Shown one piece after another: positions 24,191-35,914 of a stretch of DNA of 64,000 bases. The stretch comes from Deroplatys truncata (Eukaryota; Arthropoda; Insecta; Mantodea; Mantidae): positions 494,130,190-494,194,189 of the forward strand of contig CM060990.1 in the NCBI GenBank assembly GCA_030765065.1, read 5' to 3'. The notes below the pieces were generated by a model, which was not told the DNA's origin, did no database searches, and saw nothing but the letters and a program-made list of their open reading frames with translations. Both the position numbers and the translations under genes were made by a program. The stretch's first letter is position 1; the number at the start of each line of letters is the position of its first letter.

Positions 24191-24454
24191 GTTTGCTAGT
24201 TACTGATTTCCACATGTATATAAAAATGGTATTTTGTAATATGAGTTACCATGGAATGACCCTTCATCAAGGTAATAAAATGCAAGCCTACCTTCTCCTT
24301 CCACTTGGTCACTCCTGTGACTTTAATTGCTGTCACACTTTTAAGCTGTTTAATCAGCTCCAACAGCACCATGTTCTCCTCTTCAGAATAATTTGTGGAG
24401 TGCTTTCTCTTCCCCACACCTTCCATTTTATATTCTTGCAACCTAGCTAACAAA

Positions 24455-25080
24455 TCTGATCTAACAATTACTACACTTTCAGAAAACTAATGCTATGAAG
24501 AAATATAACCTATAACAAAGAACTACATTTTCAATAAATTAACATTACGTATACCGTATTATTCTAAACCTAATATGAAATACATATTAATGAATTATAA
24601 ATGTATATGTATAAATTGCTGCTTCAATTGTTTCGAATTTCACCGAATTCTGCTACACGCTTTATAATTCCCTGCTAAATTACGTTCTAATTATACAGGT
24701 TGCTGCAAGATAGCACCGCAAACACAGTGAAATCCCAATGGAAAATGTTACCAACTGCTCGCATAACATCATGATTCTCAGGGTAAGAAACCTATAGGCA
24801 AAATATGTTCGTAATTCAAGGCACTGAATCTATCAGGTAGGGATAACTGAAAGGTAGCAAACCACAGCAAATAACCAGAGATTGTAATATAGGCCCTTAA
24901 TAGCATATAGGTTATATCTTATACAATGGAGGGGACACCTTACACACGTAGACCTATGTAGATCCATTGCAGTTATCACCCCGAGGAGGAAGGGATGAAG
25001 TGAAGGAAGCACAGGAAGTTGCAGGCCGCAGGCAGACAGGCCACAGAGATACACAGAAGTCCCTGACAATTCTAGGCTCG
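24455..25080. other. No gene recognised
   Basis: AT-rich upstream flank of the Myb/SANT gene followed by sequence leading into the SINE. No feature seen. Confidence 0.4.
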
Positions 25081-25089
25081 AAGACCCGT

Positions 25090-25440
25090 CTCACTGCTGG
25101 GGCTGCTTAAGAAGGCGATGAACAATCTGTTGACCAAGTAGCCCTCTAAAGTCCATGGGGTGTACTCTTTCCTTTGGGCAAGCATCCACGCCATCTGTCC
25201 AGCACTGCCATATGCCAGAAACCTAGAAGCACCCAGGAAGATGGAAAGAAAGTGGAATGAAAGGGAAATTGTATAAAGGAAATCATGGTAGATGAGAAAT
25301 CACCCCAGCATTAGCCTACCAATCAGGGAAAACCAGAACGTCAGAGCGGGTGATTGACAGGAATCAAATCCAGTACCTCCTGAATGCGAGCCTTGCACAT
25401 TACTGTGGAGCGATTCGCTCGGTTTTAATAGCATATACTC
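25090..25440 (-). repeat. tRNA-derived SINE, reverse strand
   Basis: The reverse strand carries a tRNA-like head with B box GGATTTGATTCC (25360-25371) preceded by GTGCAAGGCTCGCATTCAGG, an eroded A-box half, then a TGGTTTTCCCTGATTGGTAG body typical of insect tRNA SINEs. The body continues to about 25090. No A tail could be identified with confidence, so the 3' limit is approximate. Confidence 0.65.
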
Positions 25441-25449
25441 TGGCACCTG

Positions 25450-25815
25450 TATCAATAAATGAAACAAAAGTAAAATAATACAAAGCACTGTTCAATGCAC
25501 TAACACTACTCATGTTACATACATTTGAAAATATCTACAAAATCAATATATTATAATACTTTTAGTGAATAGAAAGCAGTAAAAAGTAAAGATCTGCCAA
25601 TATGCCCTGAAACAACATTAAGTTTATCCTGATGAAAATTCTATTATTTAACTTACTAACTTTACATTCAGGCAGAATGGTATTTTCTATTTGCCATGAA
25701 ATTTTGCATTATGGAATGGCAAGCCTATCATACATGTAACGCTAGATGGCATATGAATATGAGGGGCACACTGTATGAACACACAAAGTTCTCCACTCAT
25801 GCTACCAATACTACC
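25450..25815. other. No gene recognised
   Basis: AT-rich spacer; nothing identified. Confidence 0.4.
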
Positions 25816-25820
25816 ACTAC

Positions 25821-25985
25821 TAGGGATGGGCAGAAAATAATGTAGCAGTTACCAAAGTAATGAACACAAAGTAACTAGTCACCCAATAAAGGTTACCAAA
25901 GTAATGGCTACAAATTAGTTACCCAAAAGCAGTTACCAAAGTAACAAATAACAGTTACTAAACTAACGAGGCGGTTACTGAGCCT
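25821..25985 (+). repeat. hAT-like terminus with repeated GTTACCAAAGTAA
   Basis: Begins TAGGGATGGGCAGAAAATAA, a terminus style seen in arthropod hAT elements, followed by at least four close variants of GTTACCAAAGTAAtg within 150 bp. Such short repeats just inside an end resemble transposase-binding sites. No matching right end was found in the window, so this may be a solo end or a truncated copy. Confidence 0.55.
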
Positions 25986-25989
25986 GGGT

Positions 25990-26750
25990 GACATCATTCA
26001 TTGCATGTGCGCAGCATTGTATTGCTTATTGGGAACTTGTTGGCAACTTGAGTCATCCTCACACAGAGTTGCAAGTACATATTTGTTTATTACAGCAAAT
26101 TGCTTATTGCTTCAAATATTGGTCACAAGCCATAGATGACAGGTTCAGCAGCAAAGCTGCATGCACTGCATTAAGATGGTTATTCACATATGATTATAGG
26201 TGCATAAGTTTTATACATCACAGGTAGATGCATACGAATAAACAATTAATGCTGTTTAGCAGCAAAATATGCATTGGTCGCCAAACTGAAACAATCATAC
26301 ATACATTTTACCAGTGGTGAATCCAGACCAGAGTTGCACAATTTCAGCAAGTCTACTCTTTAAGGCTGCTTAAAGAAACGTGAAATTTCTGCAACTTTCG
26401 AATTCAAAAAGCACGTGTGAAGATGTGAGTTTTCACTCTTTTGGATTTGTTATCATGGATATTTATGCCCTTAACCTTGCATGGAAAAGAACAATGAAAG
26501 ATTGACAGATATACTACAGAGTTAAATCAGTATTTCCCAAATCAAATCTTGAAGCTGAAAGGCTGGTTATAACTATATGCACCATAATTGTAAGCTGAAT
26601 ATTCTCTATTAATATTGTACACTGTATGCTTCCGACCTTGATTTGCATGAATGTAATGATTTGTTTGTTTACCCAGAGTTGTTGCCATCTGCATATGCTA
26701 AGAGAGGTGCACTTACGGTGCAAATAGCTTAGCCAATAGGAAGACAGCAA
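25990..26750. other. No gene recognised
   Basis: Possibly interior of the truncated hAT-like element; no transposase motif seen. Confidence 0.35.
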
Positions 26751-26754
26751 AACG

Positions 26755-26812
26755 GAGAGAGAGAGGGGGTGTGTGTGTGTGTGTGTGTGTGCGTGCGTGT
26801 GTGTGTGTGTGA
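26755..26812. repeat. (GA)n(GT)n microsatellite
   Basis: A short GAGAGAGAG run followed by about 23 GT units with two GC interruptions. Reading frames across it on either strand are artefacts of the repeat. Confidence 0.95.
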
Positions 26813-27022
26813 GATACCCGTTATACATCAATTGCAGAGTACGTTCAGTTCTAACCTTGAGTTGCAATGCAATAGAATTTAATGTTGTCATATCTGTGGT
26901 GAAAATCCGTAATACCTTGAATCTGCCCACTAAGCATAACACTTCCTTTGCCATCAAGTTGTAAAAAGGCTGGCACATACAGAAATGAATTTTGATGTGT
27001 TAAAATTCATAATGCCTCTAAC

Positions 27023-28436
27023 CAGGGTTGAGAAATACCAGGTAATTTTGAAAAAATCCAAACCGGTGGGCTAAATTGGTTTTTGTGGTTTTCTTTCATA
27101 TTGACAACTAAATAGTTCAATTTAAAATATCTTATGATTAATTTATTTACGTTAACCCATTATTATAACTACTTCATTAGTAAAAAAAATTAAAGAGACA
27201 AAAGCTAGTAAATTAAATATTCCTATTTTGCCAGGCAGAACCATTGTTCCACTTTAGCTATTTTATAGTTAAATCTAGCTGTTAGAACTTTCATTTAGCT
27301 ATTGAAAATACAATTTAACATAGGAGATAAGGATTTAACTATTTTTAAAAGACTTTAGCCATATACATAATACTATTTTTAATGGTAACATCTGTTTTAC
27401 TAATCATCACTTACTTATACATTAGCTATATTTCAGATGATTGTGCTGGCATTCACTGGCTTGCACAATTATCACAATACTTTAAGGACAGGGTCATAAA
27501 AGAGAGAGTAGTTATGAAAATTCATGCTTTGTTCCAGCATTGGATCCATATTATAATTATTTTAAATATGTAGAAATTCTAACAGAACACTCAGAAGAAG
27601 TCCCTGCTAACATTAGCAAAATCTTGTATTATGTTATAATTTATAAGGATGCCACTTATCTTCTCTGGCGACTGTCAGAGCTTTGTAGAGTCTGGACCTT
27701 CTTAAAGCAGACAGCACAAATATTGCACAAATTGTGGGACTGGATTGATATTTTAGAAAACCCTGATGTTACTCTATAAGAACACAATAAAGAATTAAAA
27801 GGAACAAATACTAGGTGCAATAGTAACACAGTTCCATCCAAACAATGGTAGAAGATAATGGAATTGAAAACAGCAAATAAAGAAAGCTTATCAACAAAAC
27901 TTATTGGCTTTGTGAATAGCCTCATTTCTTATCCTACATCCATTGAGAGCATCTTCTCCATACAGATCTGTTTTGTAAAGAATTAAGAAATAATTTAGGA
28001 AGGAAAAGAGCTAAGAAATTGGTGAAGATATACAAATTTCTGCATATTTCCACAAAGGACTAAATTGTAATGTACAGTCATTATTACCACTCTAAAATAC
28101 GTAACAACACCAAGTTAAACTTTTTTCTGGGAATGTAAATGTTATTTAACAGTATTTTTATAATGAAAACAAAAAGAAATTAAAATACAATATTAATAAA
28201 GTAACTCCTGGTAAAAGAAAATAAATAGTTTCGTTCAATAAATATGATGGCTCTTTTTAATTTGTATAAGCTTAAGTAAAATTTTGATTTCATTTTTATA
28301 TATAAATATAAGTGGGTTTTACTGGGGTTTCGGCAGGATTTTTAATTTTTAATTTTTTTTTTTTTTTTTTCTTTCTTTCTTTCTTTTTAAAGCTCTCATA
28401 GGTTTTTTGGGTTCTGGTTAAATTACAACAACCCTG
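27023..28436 (+). mobile_element. hAT transposon with perfect 8-bp target duplication
   Basis: Left end CAGGGTTGAGAAATACC; right end ...ACAACCCTG. CCTCTAAC is present at both 27015-27022 and 28437-28444, an exact 8-bp target duplication as hAT elements make. The TIR is short (CAGGGTTG, 8 bp). Length is 1414 bp, shorter than an autonomous hAT, so it is internally deleted. A T-rich run with CTTT units lies near the right end (28350-28387). Confidence 0.93.
27382..28063 (+). pseudogene. hAT transposase, C-terminal part
   Basis: Frames at 27382-27573 and 27540-27779 give a helical region (VIYKDATYLLWRLSELC, LWDWIDILENPDVTL) of the hAT type. The dimerisation domain follows at about 27895-28063: SYPTSIESIFS, then RNxxG and AKKLVKIYKFLH-like text split by frameshifts. 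In this family the IESIFS position normally reads VERxFS. The N-terminal half, including the zinc finger and first catalytic Asp, is absent. It is dead, but the element ends remain good. Confidence 0.78.
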
Positions 28437-28444
28437 CCTCTAAC

Positions 28445-28925
28445 CCACTTTGCTGCTATGAAACATGACCTCAAAATATCAGTTGCTCCATAGGCTACCT
28501 TAATATCTCACTCGTAAGGAAATGCATAATATTCTTTAACAAGTAACAATTTGCATAGAGAAGTGGAACAATGTGGAAATTGCAGACATGGTCAATCATG
28601 CACATTAAGTTATTAACATTACTGAACTGTACTACACAAAGTTTGATGATCTCACAACTACCAGAAACTTGTGAAGTTATGTTAGGTGGTGCTCAATTAA
28701 TATTCACTGCAGACATGTATGTAATTAACAGCAAGGAACATTTAATTATTGGTAAAATTTCAATGTAGTGGAGGCAGTTACAGCCCATTCTTAATTTTTA
28801 CCAAATGCTAATATCTTCTTATTTTTATAAGATAACTGCTAAAAACATTGCAAATTGGATAAAGGAAGAATGTAATACATATGAGAGGTGCAAAGAATAT
28901 ATGAGGTGGTGTTTGATAGATTAGA
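28445..28925. other. No gene recognised
   Basis: AT-rich spacer between the hAT element and the next mariner. One short open frame has no family motif. Confidence 0.4.
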
Positions 28926-28929
28926 TAAC

Positions 28930-30140
28930 ATGTAGGTCAAGACATCCTGGAACTACTAAACTTAACAAAATTTAACTTCATTCATCACCACAGTCTCCTT
29001 TAAGAGTGATACATTCACTCAAATGCTTCTCTAACATTTCAATGTCTTTCTTATAAAATGAACTGTCGAGACCTACAAAACATTCTTCAGTTTCCGATAT
29101 GTCTTCATCATTTGTGGCAAATCTCTTTCCCCAGAGCATCCTTTTGAGACTTGCGAAGGATAATAGTCACTGGGAGCCAGATCTGAAGAAAACGTTGAGT
29201 GGGGAAGCAATTGGAAATCCAATTCGTAGAGTTTTGCCACCATAACCATTAACTTGTGACAGTGCATTGTCTGGGTAAAAGAGCACTTTCTTTCCTTAAA
29301 CGATTCAATAATGCCACGTAATATTCACTATTGATGGTTTCTTCCTTTTTCCAGGTAGTCAATGGATATTATGCCATGAGCATCCCAAGCAATGCTTGCC
29401 AGAACCTTTCCAGCTGACTGCTGTCTTTGGCCACTTTGGACAGCTGTTACCCGCTGCTTTCCACTCAGCTGACTGTCAATTTAATTCTGGAATGTAATGG
29501 TGGATCCATGTTTCATCCATTGTCACATACCGATGCAAAACTTCCAGTTTATATTGCATAAATAGCTCCAAACAGTGCTCTGAATCATTAACACATTTTT
29601 GTTCCAGTGTGAACAAATGCGACACCCATTTGGAAAACAGTTTTCTCATGCCCAAATGTTCGTGCAAAATGTTGTATACTCTTTCTTTTTATATCTTTAG
29701 GATGTCAGCTATCTCCTGCAAATTCACTTTATGGTTGTCCAACACAATTTTTTGTTTTCTGATGTCACCTCATTTGGATGTCCCGAGTGTTCAGCATCAT
29801 CGGAGTCTGTACGGCCCTATTTAAATTTAGCAAACCACCGACAAATGGTTGTTTTAGACAGAGCAGATTCCCTTATAACACTTTTCAAGCCATTGCTGAG
29901 CTTGAACAGTATTTTTGTTCATCAAAAACAGTGTTTAATCAACTCATGAATTTCGGTTCTGTCCACTGTTTTGAAAATGTCACAAGTAGTGTCACTAAAA
30001 CTTCAATATCTCAATAATTTTGTGGTCGAAATGTCACGAAACTTTGACATGTATTTTTAGAAGGTTAGTACAATCTAACACACAGGATGTTTTATTTGTG
30101 GTGCCATTTGTGGATTAGTCCCAAGACTTTTTGAATGATG
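28930..30140 (-). mobile_element. Second mariner, decayed
   Basis: Diverged ends: TCAAGACATCCTGGAACTAC on the left and, inverted, TTCAAAAAGTCTTGGGACTA on the right, a pattern typical of mariners whose ends read CAAAAAGTC.TGGGAC. Exact ends and the TA duplication are blurred, so limits are approximate. It belongs to a different mariner subfamily from the copy at 1230-2547 and is much older. Confidence 0.82.
29013..29985 (-). pseudogene. Mariner transposase, multiply broken
   Basis: On the reverse strand, in order: an N-terminal helix (IKHCFLMNKN near 29945), KVNLQEIADILKISKERVYN, the HEHLGMRKLFSKWVSHLFT block, the first catalytic region VTMDETWIHHYIPE (about 29480-29530), a gap where the second Asp region is damaged, then VAKLYELDFQLLPHSTFSSDLAPSDYY with the third catalytic Asp, and a degraded C-terminus. 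Multiple stops and frameshifts. The MDETWIHHY wording resembles the cecropia-type mariners. Confidence 0.88.
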
Positions 30141-30149
30141 TATTATTAG

Positions 30150-30640
30150 TCATAAGACTTAGCTCAGCTGCAGTGAAATATGCATACATTTTCCTATTTC
30201 CAAGAAAAGAAACATTTCTCCATTTATTTTGAAATGGAAAGCTTTTGGTGGCAAAAATGAAAGCATCATTTGCAATTTGTGTACCTGTGGAACTGCACAG
30301 TTAATTTTGCTGCACAGTTATTGACACTGATACAGCTTACAAAGCTGCTATGAATTATAATGAAACTTCTTCACAAGGATTTTTCATTTGTGGGTGATGC
30401 TAAAAATCAGTCACTATTGTTTTTGTTTTGCTCTCTTTAAAACATGTCAGTGGAATTTAATCTTACTACTGCTAGTGTAAAACCTTGATTAGGTTCTCGT
30501 GGGATCACTATACACATGAACACTTTGAATTTGTGGGTATGGATGTATTCAATGTGTTTCTGTATAAGTACGAGTACATAGTTATTTGTAACAATTTTTT
30601 GTTACAGGAGTAAAATATGCATGGCGATGGTTGATGTCCA
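30150..30640. other. No gene recognised
   Basis: AT-rich spacer; nothing identified. Confidence 0.4.
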
Positions 30641-30648
30641 GCATATTA

Positions 30649-32036
30649 TACCCGGTGCCAATCAAGAAGGTGATTGACATTTCGCGGAGAGAGAGAGGCG
30701 ACGTTGCCACTCATCGCGACCACATGGAATCATGTTAGAACTGTGTCGAAGGCAACTGGGTTGTGCCTGCATTGTAGAGTGGGTATTATTCATATTCGTA
30801 TACGAAGACAATTGTAAAATAATTAATCTACGTGCAGAGGATATAACATGCAAGAATATATCAGTGTAAAGATCTGTGTTAACAGAAGAGACATACCTGT
30901 GAAATATTGATGCTTATTCTAATGGAAAAATGCCACTGATTTCCGAATCACTTGCATCTCTGTTGTTGCTGCTGCTCGTTTGATACACTGTTGCCATCAT
31001 CATCATCATTATCTGAAGAGCTGCTAGAATTCCCCATGGAAATGACAAGCTGCTCTATAGTTTCTTGTAAAATTCCTTCATTTTCCCAAGCTGCACTTAT
31101 TACGCCCTTTGTATGAGTCACCGCTTTTTTCCAGTTTTTAGCTTTTACTGCTGTTAGTGCCTCTTCTTTAAGCTTTATTACTGACGACACAGTGAAACCT
31201 TTATTGTTTCGCCCAACATAACCCTTTATTTCGGCCCAAATTAATTCAATCATGTTAAAATGACAATGGTAAGGGGGAAACCTAACTATTTTGTGATAAG
31301 TTCTGCAGCAATGCCGTCGACTACATAATTTGGAAACCACTGTTTGTTTGCTTTCACAAGTTCCAGTAGCTCACTTTTCTTCAGTCCCTCCTTCACCGGT
31401 ATATTTCAGTGAATCAAGCCACTGAATTATTTTCTCCTCAACTTCTCCTCCTCGAAATATTCTCTCACAGAGCATATCATTTCCCGTGCCTGTCCTTTAA
31501 TTGGGATACCTTGACAAATACAGTTTTATTCCGTTCCCAAGTGCGCTCAGTTTTTCGTTTAGCTGCGCTATCTTTCTCACTATTTTTGGACATTGTTAAA
31601 TAACCATTAAATGTGTTAACACAATTATAAATGCTCACACAACACACGGACACACAAATACATGTAACACAAGGCAAATACCACACAAATAGGACGATGC
31701 AAAAGAACTTTTCAGTGCGCAGGCAATCTCTAAACTGATACAAAAACATAAGCAAGCTGGGGCTAAAAGGAGGGCATTGTTTATAACTGCTGTGAAAGCA
31801 GAAGATAAGACTGCAGTTCATGTTACTGCAACGGGCACGTCATGCCAATCACGTGTTACAATATCAGCAACAAGACATTTGCGTCTATCATTGCTATAGA
31901 AATGTCTTAGTTCTAATAGGTCCTTATAATGGTTGCTATGACGACCGCTGTGACGTATTCATCCCCTCCCATTCATTTAAAGCTTTCCGCAACGTGGTTA
32001 GTAACTGTCAATCACCTTCTTGATTTGCGCTGAGTA
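30649..32036 (-). mobile_element. IS630/Tc1-like transposon with 33-bp TIRs
   Basis: The left end TACCCGGTGCCAATCAAGAA and the inverted right end TACTCAGCGCAAATCAAGAA continue in common through GGTGATTGACA. TA pairs lie immediately outside (30647-30648 and 32037-32038). The 1.39-kb interior holds N- and C-terminal pieces of a transposase on the reverse strand. The centre of the gene is missing, so this is a deletion derivative. Confidence 0.85.
30948..31600 (-). pseudogene. DDE endonuclease of the IS630/Tc1 group, N- and C-terminal remnants
   Basis: An upstream frame starts near 31594 (MSKNSEKDSAAKRKTE) and is basic. After a gap, 31400-31270 reads KKSELLELVKANKQWFPNY and, in another frame, 31290-30948 gives VRFPPYHCHFNMIELIWAEI followed by VGRNNKGFTVSSVIKLKEEA. 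The P-P-Y-H-C...N-x-I-E-L-I-W block is the final catalytic region of this family; the third acidic residue is the E of IELIW. The tail is acidic and ends in a glutamine run (CAG-type triplets). A frameshift separates the two C-terminal frames. No complete catalytic set is present. Confidence 0.8.
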
Positions 32037-32300
32037 TAATGATCACAGCTAGCTGTTCTAAGGCATTTTAAAGGCAAAGATTTCAGCAATCCCTCTCAGA
32101 GGTTCCTCAATATAGAGTGATATTCCATCAAGAATCACTGGAGTTTCCTCAGTATCATCTGCTGGGATGCCACCTGCTTAACCAGCCCAACCTTCAGTTG
32201 TTTTGCTCTAGAACTTAATGGTAGTAACTTTCCTGTAGTTTTTCTCCATTGGATAGTAGCATCTCACTGAATAAATGTTAGATTGCAGGTGTTACTACTA

Positions 32301-33486
32301 GAGCCAGTTTCCCAACCAATGTCAAAAATACTCACCAGTTTGCTAATATTATGTTAAAACTCTTGCATTTCATCAAACCTTTACAGAGAAGTATTACCTA
32401 ACATCTTGTTAACATCAAAGACATTTGCAAACAACAGCTTTCGAGAAGATGGTGACCGAACTAGACGGCTTCTGAATGCATTCCAATACACTTTTGTCTA
32501 CACATCGCAGTGGTCTCTGTTTCAGTAGCAGGCATCTAGTTATCTTCAATGTGATTTGCCTGATTGTTTGAGGTTGGAACTGTGATGTCAACTAAAAAAT
32601 TTGCCTACACTTGTGTTTCACCATTCAAAAAAGCATTAGTTGTTATAGAACTGGTTGAGGAATTATCAAGTGCAAAAATGCAGACAGACTTAAATTAGGA
32701 TAAAAAAAAAGGATAAGTTTGCAGTCTAGGAGAAAATCTGCAAGGAATTTAATTACAATGCATACTTTTCTCCCAGGTCCAGTAAGCAACTCTGTAAACT
32801 TTATGTTAATGTAAAACACAGCACCAAAAATGCCAGGTGCAAAGAGGGTTTATAACAGTTTAAAATTACACTGAAACTAAAATGTGTCATAGGCAAAAAT
32901 GTGTTATCAATGATTAACCAGGCACCAACAAAAATACGGTTTGCTTCTTGAAGTAATTGCTTTGCAAACCTTCCAAATAAACCCAGAAAAGGTATTTTGG
33001 AAATGCCAACATTATGATCTACTTTAAATGAAAAATACCACTAGCATAAAATCTTTAAGAGTAATTCATAATTGTAGCATAAGAGAAAGAGGCATCTTTT
33101 TTAGGTAGTATTTTAACCTCTCTTATTTTTTAAAAAACCATGCTCACAACTGCTTTGGACAGTCTGTATTGCTTTAAAAATTCCTCCCTTTGTAGGTTTT
33201 AAAATTTATTATGATACACAGCTCCACTTGGGTAAGGAATAACATTGAAAAATACCAAATACAGCAAACTTGCATCAACAGCTTAATTTGCAGCACCCAT
33301 TTTCCAACTCCTAACATTTGTTAAATGCCTTAACACAAGGGTATGGGGATGTTAACTTAAAACGTTGACCTCTTAACACAATGTTAAAGCTAACATTGTT
33401 CGATGAAACAGAATTTGTCTCTTAACTTAATGTTAAATCACTTAAAATGGTGTTAAAATTTAATATCAGTTGGTGAAAGCTGTCCC
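32301..33486. mobile_element. Probable non-autonomous PIF/Harbinger-type element
   Basis: The left text GAGCCAGTTTCCCAACCAAT and the inverted right text GGGACAGCTTTCACCAACTG align with gaps as a diverged inverted repeat. The similarity continues to a shared ATTTCATC.AAC about 75 bp inside. Ends of the form GGGxCAGTTTCACCAAC are common in arthropod Harbinger-type MITEs. No matching 3-bp duplication is clear (CTA versus TAT), and no coding motif lies inside. Confidence 0.5.
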
Positions 33487-33489
33487 TAT

Positions 33490-35820
33490 TGTTGCATTGC
33501 AATCACAGCAATGTTAACACAAAGCATGGAGTTTGGGTTCTCTCAGAAATTAGTATTTCTCTGTCTAGTGAACTGATTTCAAGAAAGAAATTCCTTCAAG
33601 GTCATTTGAAAACTAAAATACCAGCTTTAGCAAAGGTCAGGACGAAGTATAAAAAGAGGACACTGGTTCTAAAAGAGCATGTAAATGGCTTGAAGGGAAA
33701 CCGACAAAACAATGCAGGATTTCTTTCAAAGTCCATATCTTCAACTGCAGCACACCTTTCGGCATTACAGGTAGAACATTCACAACAGGCACCAAAAGAT
33801 CATGATGATTAGTAGCTGAGACGTTAATGGTACTATCTGCTTCCCAAAGAGTTAAACACTTTCCAAACCTTATTTCCCTTTCCTGCAAGAGTACCCTCAC
33901 TAATCTGCTGAACTATGTACCTTTTAGTACAGGTGTAAATAGTTAACCCCTTATAACCTGATAAACCACATTTGATACAAAGGTGTTTATTTTTTAAGGT
34001 TTTAGGATTTTTAATGACCTTTTTCCTTGTTTTCATATTATATTTACCTTCAACAATAAAATACAAGTATTTATAGCTGTTTTATATTGTGAAAATGTTA
34101 ATCTTTTTCAATAAAACTGTAATGTTGTTTCCTTTTAAATAATAATCAAAATAATGCAATTTCAGTCAAACGTAACCCCATCGGCATCCAAGCATGCCAT
34201 CACACCAGTTACTGTACTTGGGCCCACCCCATCCTTTACCACAAGCACATTTGACTGCAGACTGCATTTGACTTGAACTTGTGACATTTGGATTTGAATG
34301 GCTGGCCAGTCCATTTCATTCTGCTTTAATGATCACAACTATTTGAATCGCTTCATTGCCTGGTGCCAGTGAAAAATATATGAAAGCCAGTTTACAAATT
34401 AGAGGAAGAGCAGCATATGTAGCAAAATAATTCCGGCAATTAAGGCACTTGCTAAAGCTGTTTCTAATCTTGTAGAGACAGATGGTGTATGTTCTCTCAT
34501 GATACACAACATGGCCATTAGAGAACATGTTACATATTAATGACCTTAGATCTAACAGGATTCTAGGTTATGAAGACTGGGTGGGGTAAAGCCCGCTGGT
34601 ATGGAAGTGGCAAATCATACTCTGGTGTTTATGGCTAAAGGCCTGCATCATAAGGGAAGCCATCTGTAGGATTCCTTTTCAGTAAAGGTAGCATGTTTTG
34701 CAGACGACGTTCAGAAAACTTGGAATCTTCTATCCAGAAGGAAGGTTGGGTTGGCTGTTGTTCTTACCCATGTCACAGAAAGTGTTAACAACATACAGGT
34801 CCTGAAATCACCAGGTGCTTCTTTCAAGGAACTATTCTTCACTTTTGGGAATCAAGAGATGGTGACCATTTATGATCCACCCCCCCCTCTTGAAATTCCT
34901 AAAGAACACACTTTACAGCAAGAAGGTGCAGGATGGTAGAGAGGAGTAGCATGTCATGAGAGCTTCTAAGTCACACATCAACAATATGTTGTACTTGATA
35001 GGAAATAGGTTTATCATGACCTGTGCAAAATAACCAGAACCTGGATGCTGACAATTTCAACAAAATTAAAGTGTCGCTTGCTGGCTAAGCGATTATTAAT
35101 AGCATGGCAGTAGCATTGTACAACATATCCCAAAATTGTGAGTTTAATTTCTATTTTCATGATTTTCACACATATATGCTCTACTTTTTATATCATGTAA
35201 TCTTTACTCTCCATAAATTACTCTATTCCTTGAATTTCATGAGCAAATTCATAGAACAGTTGTGTATACATAAATGAGCTAGCTTAAATGCTTATTCAGT
35301 AAGAGTAGTTGAATCATGTTTTTATTGTGATACAACCACCATGTTAAACACAATTGGTAATGGAGGAAACACAATTATGTAATGTCATCATCTTTTTGTA
35401 CATTAAATTATAGCAGTGACAACATGTGACATTCTCCAAAATTTAAGCAACTTCAGTTAGTGAAAACTAGTATTTGGTTCCCTAACATAGCATAATGTTG
35501 ATAAATTATGCTTACTTATTTAACAACTTTATTTAGGACCATGGATTTAAATGTTATCTGCTGGACCAAATATTCCAGAATGCTCTTGCTTATGTTGTTT
35601 AGCAGTCTCACTGTGAAAATAGAACAGCACCTGGCTGAAGTCTGATGTAATGCAAATGCGTAGTAAGCATTCTTGCACATTATTGATGTAAATAAGTACT
35701 AAAGACTGACACAAAGCACACATATTCAGTTTCAAATGTCAGTAGTTCTCTTACAGCTCAAATTAGTTTGAAACAATGGCTTCTACATCTTGTGCATCCT
35801 GTAAATGCCTAACAAATGTG
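33490..35820. other. No gene recognised
   Basis: Two moderately long open frames (33489-33812 plus, 33637-33900 minus) overlap antisense and show no family motif. The stretch at 34560-34950 is less AT-rich and reads openly for 60 codons, but I cannot place it. Confidence 0.35.
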
Positions 35821-35826
35821 GAAATA

Positions 35827-35905
35827 GAAAGGTAGAATCAGATGACTGAAAAATTCAATGCCATAGCCGGGAATTGAATTTTTCAGTCATCTGATACTAC
35901 CTTTC
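35827..35905. repeat. 33-bp inverted repeat with 13-nt loop
   Basis: The arms at 35827-35859 and 35873-35905 are complementary at 32 of 33 positions, separated by 13 nt. The loop and inner edge contain GCCGGGAATTGAA, whose complement resembles a tRNA B box (TTCAATTCCCGGC). It may be two SINE tails head to head, or a small fold-back element. It would form a very stable hairpin in DNA or RNA. Confidence 0.85.
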
Positions 35906-35914
35906 CAACCCTGT

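Larger units (their letters stand above)
21299..24430 (-). pseudogene. Spliced Myb/SANT-domain gene, decayed
   Basis: Exon 1 (about 24424 down to 24292) encodes MEGVGKRKHSTNYSEEENM and then a Myb/SANT helix ending TKWKEK, with a donor GTAGGC after it. Exon 2 (21757-21501) is preceded by TTTTAG. It begins EKAWEF, continues the domain (REKYESLKEKA) and a proline/serine linker, and ends at a GTAAGAG donor. Exon 3 (21414-21299) follows TTGCAG and is closed by GTAAGAG. One stop and at least one frameshift lie in exon 2. The order matches the Myb/SANT proteins of PIF/Harbinger elements and their domesticated relatives such as MSANTD-type genes. The 2.5-kb intron (21758-24291) contains an antisense relic of another family. 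It could be a host gene that died or a transposon accessory gene. Confidence 0.62.

Noticed and set aside
26514..26978. 154-codon open frame on the minus strand
   Set aside because: It runs through the GT microsatellite (a His-Thr repeat in translation) and has no conserved block on either side; its length comes from the repeat.
29609..30017. Plus-strand open frames of about 70 codons
   Set aside because: They are shadows of the minus-strand mariner transposase relic.
34751..34939. 62-codon plus-strand frame ending PPPPLEIPKEH
   Set aside because: The proline run comes from a C tract; no family match and no supporting splice or repeat context.
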